This document shows, piece by piece, positions 7,983 to 16,894 of a stretch of DNA of 64,000 nt (position 1 is its first letter; every line of letters starts with the position of its first letter). Location: assembly GCF_012396235.1 (NCBI RefSeq), contig NZ_JAAXPA010000005.1, positions 124,001 to 188,000 of the forward strand, given 5' to 3'. The DNA comes from Rhodococcus opacus (lineage in GTDB: Bacteria; Actinomycetota; Actinomycetes; Mycobacteriales; Mycobacteriaceae). Under the pieces are notes generated by a model, which saw only the letters and a list, made by a program, of their open reading frames with translations, had not been told where the DNA came from and made no database searches. The position numbers and the translations under genes are program-made.

Positions 7983-9080
7983 ATGACCACAGCGGTCTCC
8001 CCGAAGCCTGGTGCGGCGTTGCGCAACAGGGCATTCCATACCCTCACCGTCGCCGACGTCGAATCCCTGTGCGACGACGCGGTCGCGGTCACGTTCGACG
8101 TTCCGGCCGAGCTCGCCGACGAGTTCGCGTTCGGCCCCGGACAGTCACTCACGCTGCGGCGGACGATCGACGGTGTCGAACACCGCCGCTCCTACTCCAT
8201 TTGCGCCCCCGCCGGTTCCGCGCCGCGGGTCGGCGTGCGCGAGGTGTCCGACGGTCTGTTCTCGACGTGGCTCGTGCGCGACGTCCGCCCCGGCGACCGG
8301 ATCGAGGTGCAGGGCCCGAGCGGAACGTTCGTCGCCGATCCCGCGGCCGGGGGTCGCCACGTGCTGATCGCCGCCGGGTCGGGCATCACGCCGATGCTGT
8401 CGATCGCCGCATCGATGCTGGCGAATCCCGAGGCCGAAGTCGTTCTCCTGTATGGCAACCGGCGCACCCGCTCGGTGATGTTCGCCGAGGAGATCGCCGA
8501 CCTCAAGGACACGTACGGGTCGCGCTTCGACATCATCCATGTCCTGTCCCGCGAGCCCCGCGAGGTCGAGCTGTTCACCGGCCGTCTCGACGCCGACCGG
8601 CTTCGGGCCATCTTCGACGCCGTGGTCCCCGTGGCCGACATCGATCACTTCTGGCTGTGCGGACCGTACGGGATGGTCACCGACGCCGAGACGGTTCTCG
8701 GCGACTTGCAGATCGACAAGAGCCGCGTGCATCACGAGCTGTTCTTCGTCGACGACGTGCCCCCGCCCATGGAAACCCACCGCGAGCCCGGCGTCACCGG
8801 GCCGAGCAGTGAGGTGACCCTGGTTCTCGACGGTCGCTCGACCACCGCGACGTTGCCGCGGGACGAATCGATCCTCGACGCCGCCGAGAAGTACCGCTCG
8901 GACCTTCCGTTCGCCTGCAAGGGCGGCGTCTGCGGAACGTGCCGCGCCAAGATCACCTGCGGTGACGTGGACATGCGCCGCAACTACGCGCTCGAGGACT
9001 ACGAGGTCGACTCCGGCTTCGTGCTGACGTGCCAGACCTTCCCGGTCAGCGACAACGTGACCGTCGATTTCGACGCCTGA
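7983..9080 (+). CDS. paaE: 1,2-phenylacetyl-CoA epoxidase reductase subunit E
   Basis: NADPH-dependent reductase that feeds electrons to PaaAC. 365 aa. Domains in order: FAD-binding barrel (RRSYSICAP around residue 60), NAD(P)-binding domain (AAGSGITPMLSI; CGPYGMV), and a C-terminal plant-type [2Fe-2S] ferredoxin with CKGGVCGTC plus a distal Cys in LTCQTF. ATG 7983 is 2 nt after the paaD stop. Confidence 0.95.
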   Translation: MTTAVSPKPGAALRNRAFHTLTVADVESLCDDAVAVTFDVPAELADEFAFGPGQSLTLRRTIDGVEHRRSYSICAPAGSAPRVGVREVSDGLFSTWLVRDVRPGDRIEVQGPSGTFVADPAAGGRHVLIAAGSGITPMLSIAASMLANPEAEVVLLYGNRRTRSVMFAEEIADLKDTYGSRFDIIHVLSREPREVELFTGRLDADRLRAIFDAVVPVADIDHFWLCGPYGMVTDAETVLGDLQIDKSRVHHELFFVDDVPPPMETHREPGVTGPSSEVTLVLDGRSTTATLPRDESILDAAEKYRSDLPFACKGGVCGTCRAKITCGDVDMRRNYALEDYEVDSGFVLTCQTFPVSDNVTVDFDA

Positions 9081-9112
9081 CCATACCCAGCCCGCCCACC
9101 CCGGAGACTAGA

Positions 9113-10411
9113 ATGACCAGTATCGCCACCCCCTCGCAGGACATCGAGTTCGCCACGCGCGACCGGATCTCATCGCTGCAACTCGAACGCCTGCAGTGGT
9201 CACTTCTCCACGCGTACACCAACGTTCCGCATTACCGGCAGGCGTTCGACGACGCCGGTGTCCACCCGAGTGACCTGAAGGACCTGTCCGATCTGGCGAA
9301 GTTCCCGTTCACGGCGAAGGCGGACCTGCGGGCGAACTATCCGTTCGGGATGTTCGCGGTGCCGCAGGAGAAGGTCTCGCGCATCCACGCGTCCTCCGGG
9401 ACCACGGGACGTCCGACGGTCGTCGGGTACACCACGGGCGACCTGAACAACTGGGCCGATCTGGTCGCGCGGAGCTTGCGGGCGGGTGGCGTGAAGCCGT
9501 CGGACAAGGTGCACATCGCATACGGGTACGGCCTGTTCACCGGTGGCCTCGGCGCGCACTACGGTGCGGAGCGGCTGGGCTGCACGGTGATCCCGATGTC
9601 CGGTGGCATGACGGACCGCCAGATCCAGCTGATCGAGGACTTCGAGCCGGACGCGATCATGGTGACCCCGTCGTACATGCTCACGATCGTCGACGCGATG
9701 ATCACGAAGGGCATCGATCCGTCGAAGACGTCGCTGCGGACCGGTGTGTTCGGGGCGGAGCCGTGGACCGAGGAGATGCGTTCCGAACTCGAGAAGCACC
9801 TGAACATGGACGCCGTCGACATCTACGGACTGTCCGAGGTGATGGGACCGGGTGTCGCGATGGAATGTGTCGACACCAAGGACGGCCTGCACATCTGGGA
9901 AGACCACTTCTACCCGGAGATCATCGACCCGGTCACCGGGGAAGTGCTGCCCGACGGTGAGGAGGGCGAACTCGTCTTCACGTCGCTGACCAAGGAGGCC
10001 ATGCCGATCATCCGGTACCGCACCCGCGACCTCACGCGGCTGCTGCCGGGAACGGCGCGGTCCGTGCGGCGGATGCAGAAGGTCACCGGACGCACCGACG
10101 ACATGATCATCCTGCGCGGGGTGAATCTGTTCCCCACCCAGATCGAGGAACTGATCCTCGCGGTGCCGGCGCTGGCCCCGCAGTTCCAGTGCATCCTCGA
10201 CCGCCCGGGCCGCATGGACGAGTTGACCGTGCGGGTGGAATCGCGTCCGGATGCCGTGACCGACGACCACGCACGGGCCGCGGGTGAACTGCAGAAGCTG
10301 GTGAAGAATAGGATCGGCGTGAGCGTGAAGGTCGACGTCGTCGCTCCCGGCGACCTCGAACGCTCACTCGGTAAGGCACGTCGACTGATCGACAACCGCT
10401 CCGCTCTGTGA
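9113..10411 (+). CDS. paaK: phenylacetate-CoA ligase
   Basis: AMP-forming ligase that activates phenylacetate to phenylacetyl-CoA, the first step of the pathway. 432 aa (E. coli 437). The P-loop-like motif SSGTTGRPTVVGYT, adenylate motif DIYGLSEVMGPGV, and RTRDLTRLLPG with GRTDDMIILRG are all present. ATG 9113 follows GGAG (9102-9105). It is the last recognisable paa gene; the AraC regulator starts 11 nt later, so read-through is likely. Confidence 0.95.
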   Translation: MTSIATPSQDIEFATRDRISSLQLERLQWSLLHAYTNVPHYRQAFDDAGVHPSDLKDLSDLAKFPFTAKADLRANYPFGMFAVPQEKVSRIHASSGTTGRPTVVGYTTGDLNNWADLVARSLRAGGVKPSDKVHIAYGYGLFTGGLGAHYGAERLGCTVIPMSGGMTDRQIQLIEDFEPDAIMVTPSYMLTIVDAMITKGIDPSKTSLRTGVFGAEPWTEEMRSELEKHLNMDAVDIYGLSEVMGPGVAMECVDTKDGLHIWEDHFYPEIIDPVTGEVLPDGEEGELVFTSLTKEAMPIIRYRTRDLTRLLPGTARSVRRMQKVTGRTDDMIILRGVNLFPTQIEELILAVPALAPQFQCILDRPGRMDELTVRVESRPDAVTDDHARAAGELQKLVKNRIGVSVKVDVVAPGDLERSLGKARRLIDNRSAL

Positions 10412-10422
10412 GGTGATCGAAG

Positions 10423-11382
10423 GTGCGTCTCGGTGGTGGGCCCGCGCGTGACGACGGGCAGTTCGAGCACTGGCGTCAGGCAGTCTCCACGGCGTTCGTC
10501 CCGCTCGCCGTGGTGTCCACGGCGGAGGACGGGCCGGGGCGCTTCACGGGGACCCTGCGCACCACCGCGCTCGGCGGGTTGCAGCTCAGCGAGGTCGGGG
10601 GACATGCGGTCGACGTCCGCCGGACCCGCACGTCGATCAAGCGGTCGGACCCCGGCCTGGTGAAGGTGGGCCTGCAACTGTCGGGGAGCGGCGTCATCGT
10701 CCAGGACGATCGAGAGGCCGTGCTCGGGCCCGGCGACTTCGCCGTCTACGACACCAGCAAGCCGTACGACCTTCACTTCGCGGGCGAGTTCAGCATGTTC
10801 GTGCTGATGTTTCCCCGCGAACTACTGCGCATCGCCTCGCGGGAACTGGGCACCGTCTCCGCGCGCCGCATCCAGGGCAGCACCGGCATGGGCGCGCTCG
10901 TCTCGCCGTTCCTGACGAACCTCCACCACTCCGTCGTCACCGGCACCATGCCGACGACCCCCCTCGTCGAGGATGCGGTGCTCGACCTGCTCAGTGCCGC
11001 GGTGCAATCGGAGGCGCCCGCCGACGCCACCGCTCCCGGCGCGTCGTTGCTGCTACGTGTGAGGTCGTTCATCGACGCGCACCTGCACGACCCCACACTC
11101 GACACCGCGACGGTGGCGTCCCACCACCACGTATCGACGCGGCACCTGCAGAAGATGTTCGAGGCGGACGGACACACGGTGGCCGGGTGGATCCGCCACC
11201 GCAGGCTCGAGAAGTGCCGCCGCGATCTCAAGGACGTCCGATTCCGCGGCGACAGCATCGGAACCATCTGTGCCCGATACGGTCTCGTCAACTCGTCGCA
11301 TTTCTCGCGGCTGTTCAAGGAGACGTACGGGGTCTCGCCGCGAGCCTTCCGCGAACAGGAACTGCTGTCGATCACTGCGTGA
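10423..11382 (+). CDS. AraC-family transcriptional regulator
   Basis: 319-aa regulator with an N-terminal AraC-binding/cupin-like domain (AraC_binding_2 type; segment PGDFAVYDTSKPYDLHF near residues 105-121). The C-terminal double HTH covers about residues 210-315, with TVASHHHVSTRHLQKMFEADG and the family end motif YGLVNSSHFSRLFKETYGVSPRAFRE. GTG 10423 has GAGGTG 7 nt upstream. It lies 11 nt after paaK and 70 nt before an amidase remnant, so its target could be paa, the former amidase, or iac. Effector unknown. Confidence 0.9.
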   Translation: MRLGGGPARDDGQFEHWRQAVSTAFVPLAVVSTAEDGPGRFTGTLRTTALGGLQLSEVGGHAVDVRRTRTSIKRSDPGLVKVGLQLSGSGVIVQDDREAVLGPGDFAVYDTSKPYDLHFAGEFSMFVLMFPRELLRIASRELGTVSARRIQGSTGMGALVSPFLTNLHHSVVTGTMPTTPLVEDAVLDLLSAAVQSEAPADATAPGASLLLRVRSFIDAHLHDPTLDTATVASHHHVSTRHLQKMFEADGHTVAGWIRHRRLEKCRRDLKDVRFRGDSIGTICARYGLVNSSHFSRLFKETYGVSPRAFREQELLSITA

Positions 11383-11452
11383 CGGCGGCAGAAATTCGGT
11401 CGCGCCGCACGGCCCTCCGGGCCACACTGAATCGGTCGTCGCGACCTGAGGA

Positions 11453-12297
11453 GTGGGACCGCTGGAACTGCGCGAGTACACCGGGCTCGACGCCGTCGGT
11501 CTGAGTGAGCTGATCCGGGCCGGTGAGGTGACGGCAACGGAGGTCGAAGCCGTTGCGCGCGTCGCGATCGCGCAGGCCGATGCCGACCTCGGCGCACTGA
11601 CGATGCGCACGGCAACGACGGCGCCGGTTCGCTCCGGGTGCCTGCCTCGTGCTGCGGGCTCGTCGGCCTGAAACCGAGCCGCGGCCGAATCCCCTGCGGC
11701 CCACTGGTCGGTGAGGCGGGGTTCGGGCACATCTACGAGTTCGCCCTCACCCGGACCATCCGCGACACGGCCCATTTGCTGGACGCCGTCGCCGCCCCGC
11801 CGGTCGGTGAAAAGTACACCGCCCCGGCGCAGTCCGGTCGCTACGCCGACACGATGCGCGCCGATCCCGGCCGTCTGCGGGTGGCCCTGACGACCGAGCC
11901 GTGGGGCGGGAGTTCGGTCGAGATGCAGGTATCGGCGGCCACGATCGCCGCAGGCAAGATCCTCGAATGGATCGGCCACACTGTGACCGAGACGCGCCCG
12001 CAATTCGACGCGGAGGACGTCGTCGAGGCGTCGACACTCACTGCGATCGCCACGGGTGCGGCGATCCTGCGCTCGTGGCTACGCCGCATCTTCGAGTTCG
12101 GACCGTTCACGGCACCGTTCAACGTGTCCGGGTATCCCGCGGTCAGCCTGCCGCTCGCGCTGAGCAGGGAGGGCCTCCCCATTGGCGTCCAGCTCGTCGC
12201 GGCCACCGGCAGAGAGGATCTGCTGCTGCAGGTGGCCGCGCAGTTGGAGCAGGCTGCGCCGTGGAAGGATCGCCAACCGTCGATCTTCGTCGACTGA
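11453..12297 (+). pseudogene. amidase (amidase-signature family) remnant with internal deletion and frame change
   Basis: A normal amidase N-terminus (LREYTGLDAVGLSELIRAGE) starts at GTG 11453 and runs about 50 codons. Near 11600 the reading must shift frame to continue as DAHGNDGAGSLRVPASCCGL, which in intact amidases follows the GGSS signature about 120 residues further on. The rest (to 12297) is a good amidase C-terminus, including SGYPAVSLPLA and GLPIGVQLVA. The deletion has removed exactly the catalytic Lys-Ser-Ser region, so no activity is expected. It converges on the intact amidase at 12314-13591 with 16 nt between. Confidence 0.8.
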
Positions 12298-12313
12298 CGA
12301 CCTTCTGTCGTTG

Positions 12314-13591
12314 TCAGAGTACGGCTTCCAGCCACGCTGCTGTTTCGAACAGGCGTTGCTCGGCGCCGGGACGCCCGATCAGCTGTAATCCGAGGGGAAG
12401 ACCCGCGCTGTCACGCTTCCCGGGGATCGTGACCACCGGCAGACCCATGGCCTGCCACGGTCGGCTCAGGATGGGCGTTCCGGTCGCGTCGTGCCCGGGT
12501 GGAGCGGCGCCGAGAGCCGCGGGCCCGAGGATTGCTTCGTCCTCGTCCAACGTCGAGAGCAGCAGCTGTCGGGTCTCGCGGATTCCGGCGAGGGCGGTAC
12601 GGTAGTCGGCTTCTGCGGTCGCCGCCCCCGTGGCGAACAGTTCGGCGAGGGGTGCGCTGATCTTGTCGGTCTGCGCGGCCTCTGCGGCGCGTTCCCTGGT
12701 CGCCTCGTACGCCATCACGGTGTGGTGGTGTTCCGTCAGTGCCACAATCGTTGCGGCGGCGTCCAACTCACGGCACCCGATCCCCGCCGACTCGGCGGAA
12801 TCAGCGGTAGTCCTGAGCGCCGCCGTCATCTCTCGGGACACCTCGCCGAGCTCGAACCCACTCCAGAGGCGAAGCCGGCGCGGAGCGGAAGGCTCGAGAA
12901 CGGGCGCCCGCGTGCCGTCGCGCAGTGCGGTCCACGCGAAGTGGAGATCGGGCACGGTTCGTGCCAGCAGCCCCACCGTGTCGAGACTGGGACTCAGCCC
13001 GGTGATGCCCGCGGTCGGAAGTTCGCCGTGGGCGGTGACGAAACCTGCGACTCCGCAGAACGACGCGGGCCTCGTCAGCGACCCCGCGGTCTGCGTGCCG
13101 AACGCCAGCGGCACCATGCCCGCGGCCACCGCTGCCGCCGAGCCGCTCGACGACCCGCCGGGGGTGTGACCCAGGGCGCGGGGATTGCGGGTCGGGCCGG
13201 GTTTGAAATACCCGAACTCGGTGGTGACGGTCTTGCCGAACGGGAGCGCGCCGAGTGCGCGCGACCGTGCCACACAGTCGGCGTCCGTCGTCGCCGGTTC
13301 CGTGCTCCGCAGCTCACTGCCACAGCGCGTCGGCATACCGGCGACGTCGATGAGATCCTTGACGCCGACGGGCACGCCCCAGAGCGCGCCGTCCGGGCCG
13401 CTGTCCTGGATCCGGGCGGCCGCGGACCGCACCGAGTCGGCATCGAGGTGGGCCCAGGCGTGGATATCCGGCTCGAGGTCCGCGATCCGTGCGAGTGCCG
13501 CCTCCGCCACGTCGATCGGCGTTGTCGCGCCCGTCGCCAGCTGCTCGGCCAGGTCCCGGAGTGGGCTCGGTGACCGGAGTTCCGTCCTCAT
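12314..13591 (-). CDS. iacH: amidase-signature hydrolase, probable IacH
   Basis: 425-aa amidase. The catalytic triad motifs are intact: Lys in VPVGVKDLIDV, the Ser-rich GHTPGGSSSGSAAAVAAG, and TAGSLTRPASFCG with the nucleophile Ser. The ATG at 13591 overlaps the upstream symporter gene by 4 bp, so it is the last gene of the leftward iacG-DUF485-symporter-amidase operon. IacH amidases accompany iac clusters in proteobacteria; their exact step in IAA breakdown is not settled to my knowledge. An open frame continues upstream through the symporter gene but is out of frame with it and is not part of the protein. Confidence 0.75.
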   Translation of the reverse strand: MRTELRSPSPLRDLAEQLATGATTPIDVAEAALARIADLEPDIHAWAHLDADSVRSAAARIQDSGPDGALWGVPVGVKDLIDVAGMPTRCGSELRSTEPATTDADCVARSRALGALPFGKTVTTEFGYFKPGPTRNPRALGHTPGGSSSGSAAAVAAGMVPLAFGTQTAGSLTRPASFCGVAGFVTAHGELPTAGITGLSPSLDTVGLLARTVPDLHFAWTALRDGTRAPVLEPSAPRRLRLWSGFELGEVSREMTAALRTTADSAESAGIGCRELDAAATIVALTEHHHTVMAYEATRERAAEAAQTDKISAPLAELFATGAATAEADYRTALAGIRETRQLLLSTLDEDEAILGPAALGAAPPGHDATGTPILSRPWQAMGLPVVTIPGKRDSAGLPLGLQLIGRPGAEQRLFETAAWLEAVL

Positions 13592-15138
13592 TGCATCGCC
13601 ACCATCGTGTCGTCGTTCGTCGTCTCGGTCTGCCCGGTGAGTGCTCGGGTGCGCATCACCGAGAAGAGGCGATCGGCTCGTGCTTTCGTCTCCCCGGACG
13701 GTGCCGACAACAGCGCGACAATGACGGACACCGCCAGCGAGAGGGGTGCCACGGCAAGTGCCGGGTTCGAGAATCCGAGGATGGAGTCCGGTCCCTGCAC
13801 GACCGGGCTGAGCAGGATGACGGTGACCGACAGGACGAGCCCGACCACGATCCCGGAGATGACGGCGCGCGCCGTCATGCGCTTCCAGTACATGGTCAGA
13901 AGCAGTGCCGGTAGGTTCGCACATGCTGCGATGGACATGCCCAGTGACGCGAGGAACGCGACGTTCTGCTTCTGCGCCGCGAATGCGATGGCGACACCGA
14001 TGACGCAGGTGGCCACCGTCGCGACGCGGGCCGCGCGGTGCTGAGCCTTCGCCGACACCGATCCGTTCCTGATCACCTGCCCGTACAGGTCGTGTGCGAT
14101 CGCACCGGAGGTGGCGATCACCAGGCCGGACAGCGCGGCCAGAATGGTCACGAACGCCACGGCCGCGACGAACGCCAGCAGGACTCCGCCGCCGACTGTC
14201 TCGGCGAGCTGCGCGACCGCGAGGTTGCCGCCCCGATTCTCGGACTTGATCACCTCGACACCGACCAGCTTGGCGGCGCCGTAACCGAGCACGGGAACCA
14301 GCAGGTAGAAGGCGAAGAAGATCCAGATCGCCGTGTAGGCGGACGTTCTCGCCTGCTTCGCGTCCGGAACGGTGAGGAAGCGGATCATCACGTGCGGCAG
14401 GCCGAGCACGCCGAGCACGAGCCCGACGGTCTGCGACAACTGGTCGAACGACGCGGTACCGGACGTGCGCTGCGGCGCGACGAACGACTGCCCGAACTCG
14501 GCGAGCGCGGTGCTGAACGGGCCGAAGGGATTGAAGTCGAAGCGCACCAGCACGAGAACGAACAGCACGACGGCGCAGACCATGAGGAGACCGGTTTTGA
14601 TGATCTGGATCCAACTGGTAGCGAGCATGCCACCCACCAACGTGTACGCGGTGGTGAGTGTTCCGATGATCAACACGGCCACGGCGTAGTCGAGGTCGAA
14701 CAGCAACGACACCAGAAGCGCGGCACCGACCAGCTGCGACACGAGATAGACCACGCTGATCACCACCGTGCTGATCGCCATCATCGACCGCACGTCCTTG
14801 CCGGGGAACCGGGTGGCGAGGACATCCGCCAGCGTGAAGCGGCCGAGGTTGCGCAGGGGTTCCGCGATCAGCAGCATCGCGAGGACGAACGCGACGGGCA
14901 CGAAGACCGCGAGGTAGAACCCGTTGAAACCGGTCAGCGCGATCGCACCGGTGACTCCGAGAAACGAGGCGGCAGAGATGAAGTCGCCGGCGATGGCGAC
15001 ACCGTTCTGCCTGCCGGTGAGGCTGCCGCCCGCGACGTAGTGATCGGCGGCGGACTTGTTCCTCTTGGAAGCCCACGCGGTGATCATCAGGGTGACAGCG
15101 ACGAGGGCCGCGAAAAGTGATGCGGAGACGAGGTTCAT
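13588..15138 (-). CDS. solute:sodium symporter (SSS family, ActP-like)
   Basis: 516-aa membrane protein with about 13 hydrophobic segments. Family features are GDFISAASFLGVTGAIAL (residues about 50-70), FTLADVLATRF, and GGMLATSWIQIIKT. Closest named relatives are ActP/MctP acetate and monocarboxylate symporters. It lies 6 nt after a DUF485 gene, the usual partner of ActP-type carriers, and overlaps the amidase by 4 bp. Given its place inside the iac cluster, indole-3-acetate (or a related monocarboxylate) is the inferred substrate; acetate is the alternative. Confidence 0.85.
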   Translation of the reverse strand: MNLVSASLFAALVAVTLMITAWASKRNKSAADHYVAGGSLTGRQNGVAIAGDFISAASFLGVTGAIALTGFNGFYLAVFVPVAFVLAMLLIAEPLRNLGRFTLADVLATRFPGKDVRSMMAISTVVISVVYLVSQLVGAALLVSLLFDLDYAVAVLIIGTLTTAYTLVGGMLATSWIQIIKTGLLMVCAVVLFVLVLVRFDFNPFGPFSTALAEFGQSFVAPQRTSGTASFDQLSQTVGLVLGVLGLPHVMIRFLTVPDAKQARTSAYTAIWIFFAFYLLVPVLGYGAAKLVGVEVIKSENRGGNLAVAQLAETVGGGVLLAFVAAVAFVTILAALSGLVIATSGAIAHDLYGQVIRNGSVSAKAQHRAARVATVATCVIGVAIAFAAQKQNVAFLASLGMSIAACANLPALLLTMYWKRMTARAVISGIVVGLVLSVTVILLSPVVQGPDSILGFSNPALAVAPLSLAVSVIVALLSAPSGETKARADRLFSVMRTRALTGQTETTNDDTMVAMQ

Positions 15139-15144
15139 GGCGCG

Positions 15145-15438
15145 TTATCCTTTCGCCCGCGAGGCGGTCCGGGAGTCGAGTTCGGCTGCCCGCGCCATGT
15201 AGTACCGGGCCACGACGATGGCGACGACGAATTGCGCCACCGCGTAGAGCCACGCCACCGTGACACCGCTGAAGACGACGCCGTCGAGCAGCGAGGTGAA
15301 CCCACCGAGGATCGGCAGGGGCAGGAACAGTGCGAGGACCAGGGCGCTGAGACGAAACGTCAAGGCGGCACGCGTGTCTGCGAGCACCTGCAGGTCGGAA
15401 TTCTGTGGGACTTGTTCGGGCGGTGACGAGGTGACCAT
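15145..15438 (-). CDS. DUF485 membrane protein
   Basis: 97 aa with two hydrophobic segments (about residues 32-50 and 59-80) and a basic C-terminus. It matches the DUF485/YjcH pattern, a small partner encoded next to ActP-like symporters. It is 2 nt downstream of iacG and 6 nt upstream of the symporter, so all are co-transcribed. Likely an accessory subunit of the carrier; no enzymatic motif. Confidence 0.8.
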   Translation of the reverse strand: MVTSSPPEQVPQNSDLQVLADTRAALTFRLSALVLALFLPLPILGGFTSLLDGVVFSGVTVAWLYAVAQFVVAIVVARYYMARAAELDSRTASRAKG

Positions 15439-15440
15439 GG

Positions 15441-16034
15441 CTATTTACCTCCGGCTGCGGCGGGAACGAGGGCGGGCGTCACGGTGATCGGATCGGACCA
15501 TTCGTCGTAGAACAGCCAGTCGGGGGACTCGACCGGAACCGACAAACGGTGGAATTTGCGTTGGAAGTAGACGAGGCTGTCGCCGTGTTCGCGCGTCTGC
15601 ACGCGGTCCAGTTCGACGAACATCACCGAATGCGATCCCACGGTCTTGCTGTCCGCGATCCGGCCGGCGAGCACCACGTGTGCGGCGCGCAGGATCGGAA
15701 CACCGTCGTCGGTGTCTTCTTCCCAGATGTCCCACTGGAACCGGTCCGCCATCGCGACTTGGGTTGCGCCCGCGAAATGCATGGCCAGCTCTTCGTCGTC
15801 GCCGGAGAGCACGTTGATACCGACTCGGCCGTTGTTCCGGAATACGTTGTGCATGGCGCTGTTCTGATTCACGCACACGAGTGCGGTGGGCGGGGAGTCG
15901 GTCACCGAGCAGACGGCGGTCACCGTCATTCCGCAGCGCCCGGCAGGGCCGTCGGTCGTCACGATGTTGACCGCGGCCGGCAGATTCGCCATGGCGGTGC
16001 GGAAGATCGATTGCATGGTTGTGAGTTCGGGCAT
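15441..16034 (-). CDS. iacG: flavin reductase (HpaC-like), probable IacG
   Basis: 197-aa NAD(P)H:flavin reductase of the HpaC/RutF type. It has AVNIVTTDGPAGRCGMTVTAV, CVNQNSAMHNVF, and GINVLSGDDEELA, with the terminal GSHSVMFVELD segment. Expected to supply reduced flavin to the two-component monooxygenase IacA. ATG 16034 is preceded by GGAGACGAA; an open frame continues upstream but lacks that signal. First gene of the leftward iacG-H operon, divergent from the response regulator. Confidence 0.82.
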   Translation of the reverse strand: MPELTTMQSIFRTAMANLPAAVNIVTTDGPAGRCGMTVTAVCSVTDSPPTALVCVNQNSAMHNVFRNNGRVGINVLSGDDEELAMHFAGATQVAMADRFQWDIWEEDTDDGVPILRAAHVVLAGRIADSKTVGSHSVMFVELDRVQTREHGDSLVYFQRKFHRLSVPVESPDWLFYDEWSDPITVTPALVPAAAGGK

Positions 16035-16169
16035 TTCGTCTCCATGAGTTGGAACAGGAAGTCGTGTCACCACGTTGCGCCGGCGTTCCTGCAAGAAGGA
16101 TATGACGCGCGTCGTGCGCTGGAACATTGGCGGCGACGCTACTTTCGCGCAGTAAGTCGCGTATCCGAG

Positions 16170-16182
16170 TAGGGGATTCCTT
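16170..16182 (+). promoter_or_regulatory. candidate response-regulator site between iacG and the response-regulator gene
   Basis: TAGGGGATTCCTT matches 11 of 13 bases of TAGGGAAATCCTT, read on the minus strand at 22668-22680 in front of iacA. These are the two divergent intergenic regions of the iac cluster. The 223-nt region 16035-16257 shows nothing else I can name. Confidence 0.35.
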
Positions 16183-16257
16183 CAGTTGCCTACCGCTTCC
16201 GTTACGGTCGGTGTTGACTGGACGAGGAAGCAAGCCATCTGTGCGAGGCAGGATTCG

Positions 16258-16878
16258 ATGGATCAGCAAGAAACACGGGTTTACATCGTCGACGACGATC
16301 AGGAGTTGTGCGCATCGCTTGCATGGCTACTCGATTCGGTCAACATCACGTCGGAGTACTACTTCTCCGTTCAGTCGTTCCTGGACGAGTACCGCCGCGA
16401 CATCCCGGCCTGCCTCGTACTGGACGTCCGCATGCCGGAAGTCGGGGGATTCCAACTCCAGGAGGCACTCCTCGCCGACGAATCCCCGATCCCGATCATC
16501 TTCGTGTCGGCGCACGGTGACATCAAGATGTCGGTGCGGGCCCTCCAGCGGGGTGCGCTGACATTCATCGAGAAGCCCTACGATCCGCAGCACATGCTCG
16601 ACGTCATTCAGGACGCGCTCCGGGTTGCGCGTCAACGGTTCGGCGAACGTCGGACGAGAACGGAATTGCAGGGACGAATAGACGCGCTGACGGTGCGAGA
16701 AAAGGAAATCCTCGCACTCGTCCTCGACGGATTGCCGAGCAAGAACATTGCGAAAGAGCTGGGAATCAGCGTGAAGACGGTCGACGTGCATCGCACCCGT
16801 ATCAAGGAAAAGACCGGAGCGGAAAGCATCGCGGTTCTCGTACGCGATATTCTGCAGGCCGGAATTGCCGTCACCTGA
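16258..16878 (+). CDS. FixJ/NarL-type response regulator of the iac cluster
   Basis: 206 aa. The receiver domain has acidic pocket residues in YIVDDDQ, phospho-acceptor Asp56 in LVLDVRMP, and a conserved Lys in FIEKPYDP. The C-terminal LuxR HTH (about residues 140-200) has LTVREKEILALVLDGLPSKN and VKTVDVHRTRIKEK. The last ATG of a longer open frame (16258) is chosen because it precedes the receiver core and follows GAGGCAGGA. The cognate kinase is probably the PAS kinase at 22736-24241. This replaces the MarR-type IacR of Pseudomonas clusters. Confidence 0.88.
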   Translation: MDQQETRVYIVDDDQELCASLAWLLDSVNITSEYYFSVQSFLDEYRRDIPACLVLDVRMPEVGGFQLQEALLADESPIPIIFVSAHGDIKMSVRALQRGALTFIEKPYDPQHMLDVIQDALRVARQRFGERRTRTELQGRIDALTVREKEILALVLDGLPSKNIAKELGISVKTVDVHRTRIKEKTGAESIAVLVRDILQAGIAVT

Positions 16879-16894
16879 AATAATTCAGTTCTCT

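Noticed and set aside
12314-15253. A 979-residue open frame on the minus strand suggesting an amidase fused to a membrane carrier
   Set aside because: Only its last 425 residues are amidase; the upstream part is a shadow of the symporter gene, which is read in another frame and has its own start and partner gene.
13588-15438. Acetate uptake system (actP plus yjcH) unrelated to iac
   Set aside because: Family fits, but the genes lie inside the iacG-iacH operon without acetyl-CoA synthetase nearby, so an iac role is preferred; acetate remains possible.
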